From positions 1-64,000 of the forward strand of contig JBGRQE010000003.1 of assembly GCA_041725955.1 (NCBI GenBank): a DNA stretch of 64,000 bases, in the 5' to 3' direction. The translations under genes were made by a program, and so were the position numbers. Below the pieces are notes generated by a model, which worked only from the letters and a program-made list of their open reading frames with translations, was not told where the DNA came from and made no database searches. Source of the DNA: JBGRPZ01 sp041725955. Lineage in GTDB: Bacteria; Bacteroidota; Bacteroidia; Bacteroidales; JBGRPZ01. How positions within the stretch are numbered: the stretch's first letter is position 1; each line of letters starts with the position of its first letter. Shown piece after piece: positions 16,989-25,071 of this stretch.

Positions 16989-18461
16989 ATGAGTTTGAAA
17001 GAGCATCTTAAACATCCGGTATTTAAGATTATCTCAAAGGTGAGTAAGGAAATGAACGTCCAGTCGTGGGTGGTTGGAGGATATGTTAGAGACTTAATCC
17101 TCGACCGACCATCTAAAGACATTGATGTTGTAGTTTTGGGAAGTGGTATAGATTTAGCAAAAAGTGTTGCTAAAGAATTAGGGGAAGATATACATGCCCA
17201 TTATTTTAAGAATTTTGGAACTGCACAAATTCGAGTCAAGGATCTTGAAATCGAATTTGTTGGCGCAAGAAAAGAATCATATAGAAGAGAATCAAGAAAA
17301 CCAATAGTCGAGGATGGTACATTAGAAGATGACCAGAACCGAAGAGATTTTACTATTAATGCATTGGCACTTAGCTTAAATGAAGATACTTTTGGGCAAC
17401 TTCTCGATTCGTTTGATGGTGTAAAGGATATTGAAAAGAAAATAATCAGGACTCCATTAGATCCTGATATTACTTATTCCGACGATCCGCTTCGAATGAT
17501 GCGGGCAATTCGTTTTTCGACACAATTGAATTTTGTAATCGACAAGTCGTCATTAGATGCAATTAAGCGAAATAGCCATAGAATTAGCATTGTTTCGTCA
17601 GAAAGAATTATTGATGAAATCAACAAAATGCTTTCGTCGGCACTACCCTCAAGAGGATTCCTTTTGATGGAGAAAACAGGTTTGCTTAAAGAGATTTTGC
17701 CTGAACTGCAAAACCTTAAGGGAACCGAATTTAGAGACGGCAAAAGCCATAAAGACAACTTTTATCACACCATGCAAGTCTTAGAAAATATTTCAAGACA
17801 TACAGACAACTTGTGGTTAAGGTGGGCAGCCGTTTTGCACGATATAGCAAAACCTTTAACAAAGCGATACGACCCAAAGGTTGGGTGGACTTTTCATGCA
17901 CACGAATTTATTGGCGCAAAAATGATTCCTAAAATATTCAGGAATCTAAAATTACCTCTAGACGAACGAATGAAGTATGTGCAAAAACTGGTTCAATTGC
18001 ATCTCAGACCAATCATTCTTGCCGAAGATATTGTAACCGATTCGGCGGTAAGACGACTGCTGTTTGAAGCTGGCAATGATATCGACGATCTTATGATGCT
18101 TTGTGAAGCAGACATTACATCTAAGAATGAAGATAAAGTCAAGAAGTATTTAAACAACTTCAAAACTGTTCGCTCCAAGCTAAAAGAGATTGAGGCAAAA
18201 GATAAAGTTCGAAATTGGCAACCTCCTATCTCGGGCGACTTAATTATAAAGACCTTTGGAATTTCTCCGTGCAAGGAAGTGGGTATTATAAAGAATGCTA
18301 TTCGTGAAAATATTTTAGATGGAATAATTTCAAATCAATTTGACGAGGCTTACGGGTTGATGCTGAAATTAGGAGTTGAACTGGGCTTAGAAATCAAAGT
18401 GAAGAAATCAGAATTACTTCCTGAAGACATTGCACCAATTCAAAAGAACCCAAATGAATAA
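16989..18461 (+). CDS. cca: CCA tRNA nucleotidyltransferase with HD domain
   Basis: 490 residues. The class II nucleotidyltransferase head has VVGGYVRD (28-35) and the catalytic pair in KDIDVVV (Asp44, Asp46), then RRDFTINALAL and the arm domain. A C-terminal HD domain follows (HTMQVLENISRHTDNLWLRW, then LHDIAKP and HEFIGAKM). It adds or repairs the 3' CCA of tRNAs; the HD part gives metal-dependent phosphatase or phosphodiesterase activity in related enzymes. Start chosen at ATG 16989 from promoter position. Its stop codon overlaps the start of miaA by 8 nt, so the two tRNA-modifying genes are translationally coupled. Confidence 0.92.
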   Translation: MSLKEHLKHPVFKIISKVSKEMNVQSWVVGGYVRDLILDRPSKDIDVVVLGSGIDLAKSVAKELGEDIHAHYFKNFGTAQIRVKDLEIEFVGARKESYRRESRKPIVEDGTLEDDQNRRDFTINALALSLNEDTFGQLLDSFDGVKDIEKKIIRTPLDPDITYSDDPLRMMRAIRFSTQLNFVIDKSSLDAIKRNSHRISIVSSERIIDEINKMLSSALPSRGFLLMEKTGLLKEILPELQNLKGTEFRDGKSHKDNFYHTMQVLENISRHTDNLWLRWAAVLHDIAKPLTKRYDPKVGWTFHAHEFIGAKMIPKIFRNLKLPLDERMKYVQKLVQLHLRPIILAEDIVTDSAVRRLLFEAGNDIDDLMMLCEADITSKNEDKVKKYLNNFKTVRSKLKEIEAKDKVRNWQPPISGDLIIKTFGISPCKEVGIIKNAIRENILDGIISNQFDEAYGLMLKLGVELGLEIKVKKSELLPEDIAPIQKNPNE

Positions 18462-19368
18462 AAACACAACAAATAAAACACTTGTAGTAGTTGCAGGACC
18501 TACTGCAAGTGGTAAAACTTCGCTTGCCATAAAACTTGCAAAGAGCTTGAATACGGAAATCGTATCTGCTGATTCACGTCAATTTTATCGTGAAATTAAA
18601 ATCGGCACTGCTGCTCCAACTAAAGAAGAACTTCAAGAAGCCAAACATCACTTGATTGGCAATTTAAGTATACACGATTATTTCAACGTATTTCAGTTTG
18701 AACAAGAAGCCTTAAGCTGCATCAACAATATCTTTGAATCGAACGATTATGCAGTTATGGTTGGCGGTTCGGGGCTATATCTTGATGCTGTTTGCAATGG
18801 AATAGATAATATTCCCGACTGCCCTCAGGAATTGCGCAATCAGCTTCAAAACGATTATACAACAGAAGGACTTAAGTTTATTTTAGACAAACTAAAGCAA
18901 TTAGATCCTGAATATTACGAGATAGTCGATAAGCAAAATCCGAAACGAATTCTGCGTGCACTTGAGGTATGCTTGGTTAGCGGAAAAACATATTCAAGCT
19001 TCCGACAATATAAACCCAAAGAACGCCCATTCAATATAAAGAAGATAGGTTTGCTTTGGGACAGACCAGAACTTGTTGACAGAATACACCAAAGAGTTGA
19101 CATGATGCTTGAGGAAGGTTTGCTTGATGAAGTAAAGTCTATGTATCCACACAAAAACCTCAATTCATTGAACACAGTAGGATACAAAGAGCTATTTGAC
19201 CACTTCGACAATAAATGTACATTTGAATTTGCTATTGAAAAGATAAAAACCAATACCCGCAGATACGCCAAAAGACAAATGACATGGTTTAGAAAAGACA
19301 AAAAGATTCAGTGGTTTCATCCCAATGAATATGAAGAAATAATTAAATTTGTCAGTTCTAAGGATTAA
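18454..19368 (+). CDS. miaA: tRNA dimethylallyltransferase
   Basis: 304 residues. P-loop GPTASGKT (15-22), the DSRQFYREIKIGTAAPT substrate segment, GGSGLYLDAV, and a C-terminal NTRRYAKRQMTWFRKD motif are all diagnostic of MiaA. It transfers a dimethylallyl group to N6 of A37 in tRNAs reading UNN codons. It overlaps the upstream cca gene by 8 nt; the ATG at 18454 places the P-loop at the usual distance, so a longer upstream frame is not needed. Confidence 0.96.
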   Translation: MNKNTTNKTLVVVAGPTASGKTSLAIKLAKSLNTEIVSADSRQFYREIKIGTAAPTKEELQEAKHHLIGNLSIHDYFNVFQFEQEALSCINNIFESNDYAVMVGGSGLYLDAVCNGIDNIPDCPQELRNQLQNDYTTEGLKFILDKLKQLDPEYYEIVDKQNPKRILRALEVCLVSGKTYSSFRQYKPKERPFNIKKIGLLWDRPELVDRIHQRVDMMLEEGLLDEVKSMYPHKNLNSLNTVGYKELFDHFDNKCTFEFAIEKIKTNTRRYAKRQMTWFRKDKKIQWFHPNEYEEIIKFVSSKD

Positions 19369-19400
19369 TTAATTGAATTCTACAAATTTGTATTTATAAT

Positions 19401-19922
19401 ATGAATAAAAAACACTGGATAATTATAGTCTTCATCTCCATGATTACACTATCATGTATAAAGGAGAAAGAAATTCCAAGGGGTACACTTCCTTCAGACC
19501 AAGTATTGCTGAGTTATGTGGTTAAGAACGATTCAAACATTCTAAGGAAAGCCATCTATATAAATCATACTATTTATCCTGAAAGAAATCAAGATACGTC
19601 AAGGCAGGTTTTTACACAAGAAAACATTGTTGGAACGTCCAAAAGTCCATACAAGATAACAAGACATCCGATATATCCTGGAACAAAAAACTCAAGTCTT
19701 GGAATGGATCTCTTTTGCTATTTCTACAATCAAGAGGGAAAATTAACAGATTCAGCTCACTACCAAACAAAAGGGTTTCTTAAAACGCCAAACAACAACA
19801 CTAGCCCTCTGGAATTTTTCTATGATAAAGTAAATAAAGACCTATTCGACATAATTCCATGGAATGCTCCTTTGCTAGGCAATTATAAAATCCCAACCAA
19901 AGATCCAGACAAAAAGAAATAA
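19401..19922 (+). CDS. Hypothetical lipoprotein
   Basis: 173 residues with a type II signal peptide: positive MNKKH, hydrophobic core, and lipobox TLSC with Cys19. The mature part is polar, with several Pro/Tyr-rich turns (HPIYPGTKNSS) and a charged tail DPDKKK. No family recognised. It is 32 nt after miaA and could be co-transcribed, though its function is probably unrelated. A bidirectional terminator follows. Confidence 0.7.
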   Translation: MNKKHWIIIVFISMITLSCIKEKEIPRGTLPSDQVLLSYVVKNDSNILRKAIYINHTIYPERNQDTSRQVFTQENIVGTSKSPYKITRHPIYPGTKNSSLGMDLFCYFYNQEGKLTDSAHYQTKGFLKTPNNNTSPLEFFYDKVNKDLFDIIPWNAPLLGNYKIPTKDPDKKK

Positions 19923-19930
19923 AGACTTAT

Positions 19931-19976
19931 AAAAGGCCTTAAAGAAAACAATACAGTTCTGCTTTAAGGCTTTTTT
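19931..19976. terminator. Bidirectional terminator between convergent genes
   Basis: GCCTTAAAG pairs with CTTTAAGGC; A-run on the left and T-run on the right allow use in both directions, by the lipoprotein gene and the kinase gene. Confidence 0.8.
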
Positions 19977-19979
19977 AAT

Positions 19980-20849
19980 TTACCTTACTTCAGTAGCACT
20001 ACTAAACATCTCCGAATAGAAATCAATCAAACCGTGAATTGGTTTCTGTATAATTTTGCCAATTACAAAGTTATATTCCAAAGCAGTTTCATTGAGTAAA
20101 TCATGAAAATGATATGCAATAGAACCTACAAAGCTAATAGGAAGGATATGACATGATTCATAGCGTGCAATTTGATGATTATAAAAATCTGAGAAATTAG
20201 ACTTAACCATTTCACGCATATAAGGGTGGTCGATATGGTCTTTTATAAAATGAGGAAACTTAGCCATAAATTTATTCGGATTGGGATTATTATAGCTTTC
20301 CTTCAATACTTTTAGCTGATCTAAATTGTATTCTCTCTCAAACTGCTTCACCAACTCCTTCGGCATTAATTCTGCCAGATATGCTCGGATAAAAGCACAT
20401 CCCAGATATGTACCACTACCCTCGTCGCCATATAAATATCCTAAAGAAGGAACCTGCTCTATAATTTTAGAGCCATCAAACAAACATGTATTCGATCCTG
20501 TACCCAGAATACAAGCAATACCTTCATTCTTTCCCAACAGAGCATGAGCTGCCCCTAACAAATCATGGAATACTTTAACGTGAGCCAATGGAAAGAATCG
20601 CCTTAAAGGACTGCTCACTTTTTCTATATTCTCTGGAGATGAGCAACCAGAACCATAAAAATAAATTGCTTTTACAGCATTAGCATCTTCAATTTGTCTG
20701 ATCAATTGATCACCAACAATCAACTCAATTTTCTCAACACCATAATAATAAGGATTATATCCATCAGTTTGCAACAACTCGGTAGGTTTACCTTTTTTCA
20801 ATAAAACCCAATCTGTTTTTGTAGAACCACTATCAGCTATAAGTATCAT
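19980..20849 (-). CDS. BadF/BcrA-type ATPase, N-acetylglucosamine-kinase-like
   Basis: 289 residues with the ASKHA fold: N-terminal phosphate-1 loop DSGSTKTDW (6-14), ACILGTGSNTCLFDG (phosphate-2), GYLYGDEGSGTYLG, and a late FVGSIAYHF segment. This resembles the GlcNAc/MurNAc kinase branch of the BadF/BadG family and would phosphorylate an amino sugar at C6 using ATP. The substrate is inferred from family resemblance only. It has its own promoter, and AGGAG just upstream of the ATG acts as a conventional ribosome-binding site, which is unusual in this window. Confidence 0.75.
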   Translation of the reverse strand: MILIADSGSTKTDWVLLKKGKPTELLQTDGYNPYYYGVEKIELIVGDQLIRQIEDANAVKAIYFYGSGCSSPENIEKVSSPLRRFFPLAHVKVFHDLLGAAHALLGKNEGIACILGTGSNTCLFDGSKIIEQVPSLGYLYGDEGSGTYLGCAFIRAYLAELMPKELVKQFEREYNLDQLKVLKESYNNPNPNKFMAKFPHFIKDHIDHPYMREMVKSNFSDFYNHQIARYESCHILPISFVGSIAYHFHDLLNETALEYNFVIGKIIQKPIHGLIDFYSEMFSSATEVR

Positions 20850-20894
20850 CGATTATCTCCTTTTTCTTGGTTAAAGCTTTTTTCGAAACTTACA

Positions 20895-20902
20895 CAAATG
20901 TA
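20895..20902 (-). promoter_or_regulatory. -7 promoter box of the sugar-kinase-like gene
   Basis: Minus-strand TACATTTG, exact match; no TTG at the usual -33 position. The predicted start near 20889 gives a leader of about 40 nt. Confidence 0.45.
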
Positions 20903-20928
20903 ACGGAAATACATATAAGGTTTATTAC

Positions 20929-20965
20929 AAAAAAGGTCTTCCATAATGCATAGAAGACCTTTTTT
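20929..20965 (-). terminator. Terminator of the nfeD gene
   Basis: GGTCTTC and GAAGACC pair within AAAAAA/TTTTTT arms; the minus-strand T-run follows the stem. It lies between two genes transcribed in the same direction. Confidence 0.8.
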
Positions 20966-20986
20966 ATTGTAAGAAATAATACGTAT

Positions 20987-22330
20987 CTATATTTTTTCGA
21001 CATACAATTGAGCATTCTCGAATTTAACAATCCGAACCTCAACGTCTTTATCTATAAAACCAAATAATGCGGTTGCATCATAAGTTTCATCACCAAAAGA
21101 AATCTTTCCTGCAGGACGCAAAACGGAAGTAGTTATAGCCACTTTGCCTATAAGCTCATTTAGGCTTGAATCTACAGCAAGGAAACCTTCATCCTTACTC
21201 TGAACCGATGATAAAGTCAGAAAGCTTTTTCGTCTGCTTTCAAATATTTTCTTTGCCACCAGAAAGGAGATAATCAATGAAGCGAAAGAAAAGCTGGTTA
21301 CAATCAGTAATGCTCTAAAGAAACGTCCTGGTCCTTCAGGATTAATATTGAAGTCTAGGCTTCCCATCATTGCCAAGGTCAAAGAGAAAATGACAAAGAT
21401 AATTCCAAGGATTCCAGCAACCCCAAAACCCGGAATAATAAACAGCTCGACTCCCAATAAGAGAATACCGACAATAAAAATAATGATTTCCCAATGAGCA
21501 GCAAGTCCTTCGATATAATATGGAATAAAAAACAATACAGCTGCAATCAATGCTGCTAATATTGGAAATCCTATTCCAGGCGATTGTATCTCAAAATACA
21601 AGCCTCCAATTATAATCATAATCAATATGCCACTGACAAAAGGATTTATAAAGAATGAAACAATCTTATCGATCGTACTCTCTTTAAACTGAACAATATT
21701 ATAGTTCTCAATTCCTTCTTTTGACAATAACTCGGGAACAGTATTTACTATACCATCGCAAAAGTTGTTTTTCAAAGCTTCCTTCGCAGTAAACGTAAGA
21801 ACTTTTGTCGAATCAATAATTCCAGGAACAGAAATACGTGGATCGACCATTGCTTGTGCAATTTGCGGATCACGATTCCTTGTTTCTGCTGTAGATCGCA
21901 TCAAAGATCTCATATAAGACTGATACTTATCAGGCAGAACCTCTCCTTTTTGATCGACAACTGTAGCGGCTCCGATATTTGCTGAAGGAACCATAAATAT
22001 TTTATTGCAAGCAATACTAATCAAGGCTCCCGCAGATGCAGCATTATTATTTATAAAAACATAAACAGGAATCTTAGATCTTAAGATTCTACTACGAATA
22101 GAATCTGCTGCATCAAGCATACCTCCATAAGTATTCATATTTATCAACACATAATCTGCATCTAATTCCTCAGCGGTTTTAAAAGCCTTCTCTGTAATTC
22201 GCCATGCATACGGACCTATTTCTCTTTGTATTGGAAACTCATAAACCAAGACACTATCTTTAGTCGTTGAATTTGCCTGTATAGAAAAGAAAATAGAGAA
22301 GAAAAAACATAGTAAAAATCTCAACTTCAT
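20987..22330 (-). CDS. NfeD-type membrane serine protease (long form)
   Basis: 447 residues. A signal peptide is followed by a ClpP-like serine protease domain with nucleophile Ser99 in NNNAASAGALIS and GGMLDAADSIRS before it; Lys residues in DQKGEVLPDKYQSYM include the expected general base. Then four or five membrane segments (about 225-370) and a C-terminal OB-fold NfeD domain (GKVAITTSVLRPAGKISFGD). Such proteins cleave membrane substrates, stomatin in the archaeal example, and contribute to membrane quality control. No stomatin/flotillin gene (the usual neighbour) is adjacent. Monocistronic, with terminators on both sides. Confidence 0.88.
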   Translation of the reverse strand: MKLRFLLCFFFSIFFSIQANSTTKDSVLVYEFPIQREIGPYAWRITEKAFKTAEELDADYVLINMNTYGGMLDAADSIRSRILRSKIPVYVFINNNAASAGALISIACNKIFMVPSANIGAATVVDQKGEVLPDKYQSYMRSLMRSTAETRNRDPQIAQAMVDPRISVPGIIDSTKVLTFTAKEALKNNFCDGIVNTVPELLSKEGIENYNIVQFKESTIDKIVSFFINPFVSGILIMIIIGGLYFEIQSPGIGFPILAALIAAVLFFIPYYIEGLAAHWEIIIFIVGILLLGVELFIIPGFGVAGILGIIFVIFSLTLAMMGSLDFNINPEGPGRFFRALLIVTSFSFASLIISFLVAKKIFESRRKSFLTLSSVQSKDEGFLAVDSSLNELIGKVAITTSVLRPAGKISFGDETYDATALFGFIDKDVEVRIVKFENAQLYVEKI

Positions 22331-22377
22331 TATCTAATCTTTTTTAATTCGCCTAAATTTAAAGATTAATACTTAGA

Positions 22378-22420
22378 AAAAAAAAGTTTCATGATTAGTC
22401 TATAAACTATCATGAAACTT
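22378..22420 (-). terminator. Terminator of the DUF2061 gene
   Basis: AAGTTTCATGAT (22384-22395) pairs perfectly with ATCATGAAACTT (22409-22420); eight T residues follow on the minus strand. Confidence 0.85.
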
Positions 22421-22443
22421 CAAACATTCTTTGTATAATATTT

Positions 22444-22785
22444 TTAAACACCAGAAGCTTTATGCATATCTCTATACATTTTACGCCAAGCTCTTTTTTT
22501 AAAATCCCAAGGCATCCATTTTTTACCCCAGCGAATATTTGTCCACATTCTTTCATGCAAATAATAAGCAATAAGTTTTGCAACAAATTCAATTGCGGTA
22601 ATAAAACTAGCAGTTTGTATCATTTCAGCAAAACTCTGATCAGAATATCTCCTGAAAATCACAAAGACTACAAAAAATGTAATTGTTGACGCCATAATTC
22701 GCCAACTAATGGCTTTTAAAACACTTCTTCCTGGACTATCTTTGGCTGCTTCTAAACTGTTTTTACGTTCTTTTGTTTCTTCCAT
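22444..22785 (-). CDS. DUF2061 small membrane protein
   Basis: 113 residues with two membrane helices. SWRIMASTITFFVVFVIF and IEFVAKLIAYYLHERMW followed by WG match the DUF2061 pattern (SWR...E...K...YYLHERxW). The family function is not established. The tail is basic and aromatic (KKWMPWDFKKRAWRKMYRD), probably cytoplasmic. The inositol monophosphatase gene lies 40 nt upstream in the same direction, so they may share a transcript. Confidence 0.85.
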   Translation of the reverse strand: MEETKERKNSLEAAKDSPGRSVLKAISWRIMASTITFFVVFVIFRRYSDQSFAEMIQTASFITAIEFVAKLIAYYLHERMWTNIRWGKKWMPWDFKKRAWRKMYRDMHKASGV

Positions 22786-22825
22786 AATAAATTAATTGCA
22801 TTTCGCAATAATAATTGAGCTAAAG

Positions 22826-23620
22826 CTAAGATTTAAAAGATTTTTTTAAAACTTCCATGAATTCATCAAATAAATAAGGATTTGACGCAAAAATCTCTTT
22901 TCCAAATAGGAAATTAGATTTTCCAGAAAAATCACTTACTTTTCCACCTGCTTGTTTAACTATAAAAGCACCAGCAGAAACATCCCAAGGATTTAAGCCA
23001 TATTCAAAAAATCCATCAAACCGTCCGCATGCTACATAAGCCAAATCAGTAGCCGCAGTACCAATTCTTCGAACTCCACGAGTATTGTATATTAAATACT
23101 TAAAAGCCTCAAGATAATTATCAAAACGAGAAAAATCACGAAAAGGAAAACCTGTTCCCCACAGTGATTCATCCATTTTTTTTGTATTGGTGACATTTAT
23201 TATTGTTTCATTCATGTAGGCCTTTGCTCCCTTCCATGAATAAAAACATTCATCTCTGATTATTTCATATACTACTCCCAATATAACCTCTTCACCATCT
23301 AGTAATGCTATACTTATAGAAAAAGTAGGAATTTTATGAATAAAATTGGTTGTTCCATCTAGAGGGTCAACAATCCAATTATACTTTTCTGCTCGCTTCT
23401 CTTCAGGACTTTCTTCTGCAACAAAACCTGCCTCAGGCAATATTTTTGACAGTTCTTTCTTTAAACGATCTTCTGCAGTTTTATCAACATAAGTCACTAA
23501 ATCATGTAGTCCTTTAATTTCAACATCTTTATGCGAAACCTTTTGCAACTCCTGTCTTATAAATATTCCGACTCCTCGGCAAAGACCGATAACCTGTTTT
23601 GTTGTTACATCCAATAACAT
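22826..23620 (-). CDS. suhB: Inositol-1-monophosphatase family enzyme
   Basis: 264 residues. Metal-binding motif 1 WIVDPLDGTTNF (82-93; Asp85, Asp88), Glu70 in VAEESP, and motif 2 NPWDVSAGAFIVKQAGG near residue 210 define the lithium-sensitive phosphatase family. It hydrolyses inositol monophosphate or related phosphomonoesters with Mg2+. Length is standard. SuhB-type proteins can also act in rRNA transcription in enterobacteria, but that cannot be read here. Confidence 0.9.
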   Translation of the reverse strand: MLLDVTTKQVIGLCRGVGIFIRQELQKVSHKDVEIKGLHDLVTYVDKTAEDRLKKELSKILPEAGFVAEESPEEKRAEKYNWIVDPLDGTTNFIHKIPTFSISIALLDGEEVILGVVYEIIRDECFYSWKGAKAYMNETIINVTNTKKMDESLWGTGFPFRDFSRFDNYLEAFKYLIYNTRGVRRIGTAATDLAYVACGRFDGFFEYGLNPWDVSAGAFIVKQAGGKVSDFSGKSNFLFGKEIFASNPYLFDEFMEVLKKSFKS

Positions 23621-23701
23621 AAACTAAATTTTAGAAAATAAAATGGAAGATTCAAAAATAATAAAACGAATGGAATTTCAAATCTAATACTGAGAAACAA
23701 A

Positions 23702-24994
23702 TTATTGCATCTCAACTAAACAAACTCCATCACTATCTATTTCAATGATTTTTATCCTTTTCACCCTATTTCTCAAACCTGCTTCAAACTTAGTTTTAAC
23801 TCTAATATAATTATCAGTAAAACCAAATATAAAATCATCATGAATGTCTGCCTCAAAAAGTACATTGACTTCTTTACCAAGACAAGACTGATAAAAATCA
23901 TGTTTTTTCTTATCACTCAAAAGATGTAGTTCTTTACTTCGCCTTTTCTTTTCTTCATTACCAAGCTTATTTGGCATATTCACAGCTACAGTGCCCGGTC
24001 TTTCAGAAAAAGTAAATACATGAATATATGAAAGTTCTAAACTACTAATAAAGTTCATAGTATCCTCGAAATATTTTTGAGTTTCTCCAGGAAATCCTAC
24101 AATCACATCTGCTGCAATACATGCATCAGGCATTAGTTCTTTGATTAAACGAATACGACTAGCAAAACGTTCTCGTGGATACTTTCGCTTCATCAATTTT
24201 AAAACATCATCAGAACCCGATTGCAAAGGAATATGAAAATGAGGCATAAATTTTTCGGATTTATGAACCAATCGAATAATATCATCAGTCAATAGGTCAG
24301 GTTCACATGAAGAAATTCGAATCCTTTCAATTCCATCTATAGTTTCTAATCCTTTAAGCAAATCGTAAAAGGTTTCTCCATTTTGTCGACCAAAATCACC
24401 TATATTGACACCTGTAAGAATAATTTCCTGAATTTCAGTTTCTGCAATCTCACGCGCTAAATTCAGTGTTTGCTCAACGGTTCCACTCCTACTCAGTCCT
24501 CTAGCCTTTGGAATTGTACAATACGAACAGAAATAATCACATCCATCCTGGACTTTCAAGAAAGATCTTGTTCTGTCTCCCATAGAGAAAGACGGAAAAA
24601 AACGATCATCTTTTAAGATTGCACCAGCCTTAACTTCTTTATCTAATCCATCAAATATTTTTCTCAAATGAGACAGTAGTTGGAACTTTTCAGAGTTACC
24701 CAAAACAAGATCAACTTCATCCATAAGAGACAGTTCTTCTGGTCTCAATTGGCTGAAACAGCCTACTACTGCAATCTTGGAATCTGGATTTCGTTTTTTT
24801 ACTTGCTTTATAATTGTTTTACACTTTTTTTCGGCATTGCCAGTAACAGAACAACTATTAATAACATATAAATCGGCAAAATCTTTGAACTCAACCTGCT
24901 CAAACCCTTCTTCTTTCAAAACTCTGGCCATTGAACTTGTTTCTGAAAAATTCAACTTACATCCAAAAGTCTGAAATGCCACTTTTTTTCTCAT
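23702..24994 (-). CDS. mtaB: tRNA threonylcarbamoyladenosine methylthiotransferase
   Basis: 430 residues from ATG 24994, preferred to an in-frame TTG at 25021 because the family starts just before the TFGCKLN motif. The UPF0004 domain has Cys12, Cys48 and Cys79 for the auxiliary cluster, and the radical-SAM cluster motif CDYFCSYC gives Cys152/156/159. A C-terminal TRAM-like region follows. It converts t6A37 to ms2t6A37 in tRNAs reading ANN codons. The MtaB-type TFGCKLN start distinguishes it from MiaB and RimO. Confidence 0.92.
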   Translation of the reverse strand: MRKKVAFQTFGCKLNFSETSSMARVLKEEGFEQVEFKDFADLYVINSCSVTGNAEKKCKTIIKQVKKRNPDSKIAVVGCFSQLRPEELSLMDEVDLVLGNSEKFQLLSHLRKIFDGLDKEVKAGAILKDDRFFPSFSMGDRTRSFLKVQDGCDYFCSYCTIPKARGLSRSGTVEQTLNLAREIAETEIQEIILTGVNIGDFGRQNGETFYDLLKGLETIDGIERIRISSCEPDLLTDDIIRLVHKSEKFMPHFHIPLQSGSDDVLKLMKRKYPRERFASRIRLIKELMPDACIAADVIVGFPGETQKYFEDTMNFISSLELSYIHVFTFSERPGTVAVNMPNKLGNEEKKRRSKELHLLSDKKKHDFYQSCLGKEVNVLFEADIHDDFIFGFTDNYIRVKTKFEAGLRNRVKRIKIIEIDSDGVCLVEMQ

Positions 24995-25071
24995 ATCAAA
25001 ATTCAGATTTATCCTACCCAAAACGGTATAAAAAAGGAAGAATTCTTTACTTTATTGTTTATAAAGAATAA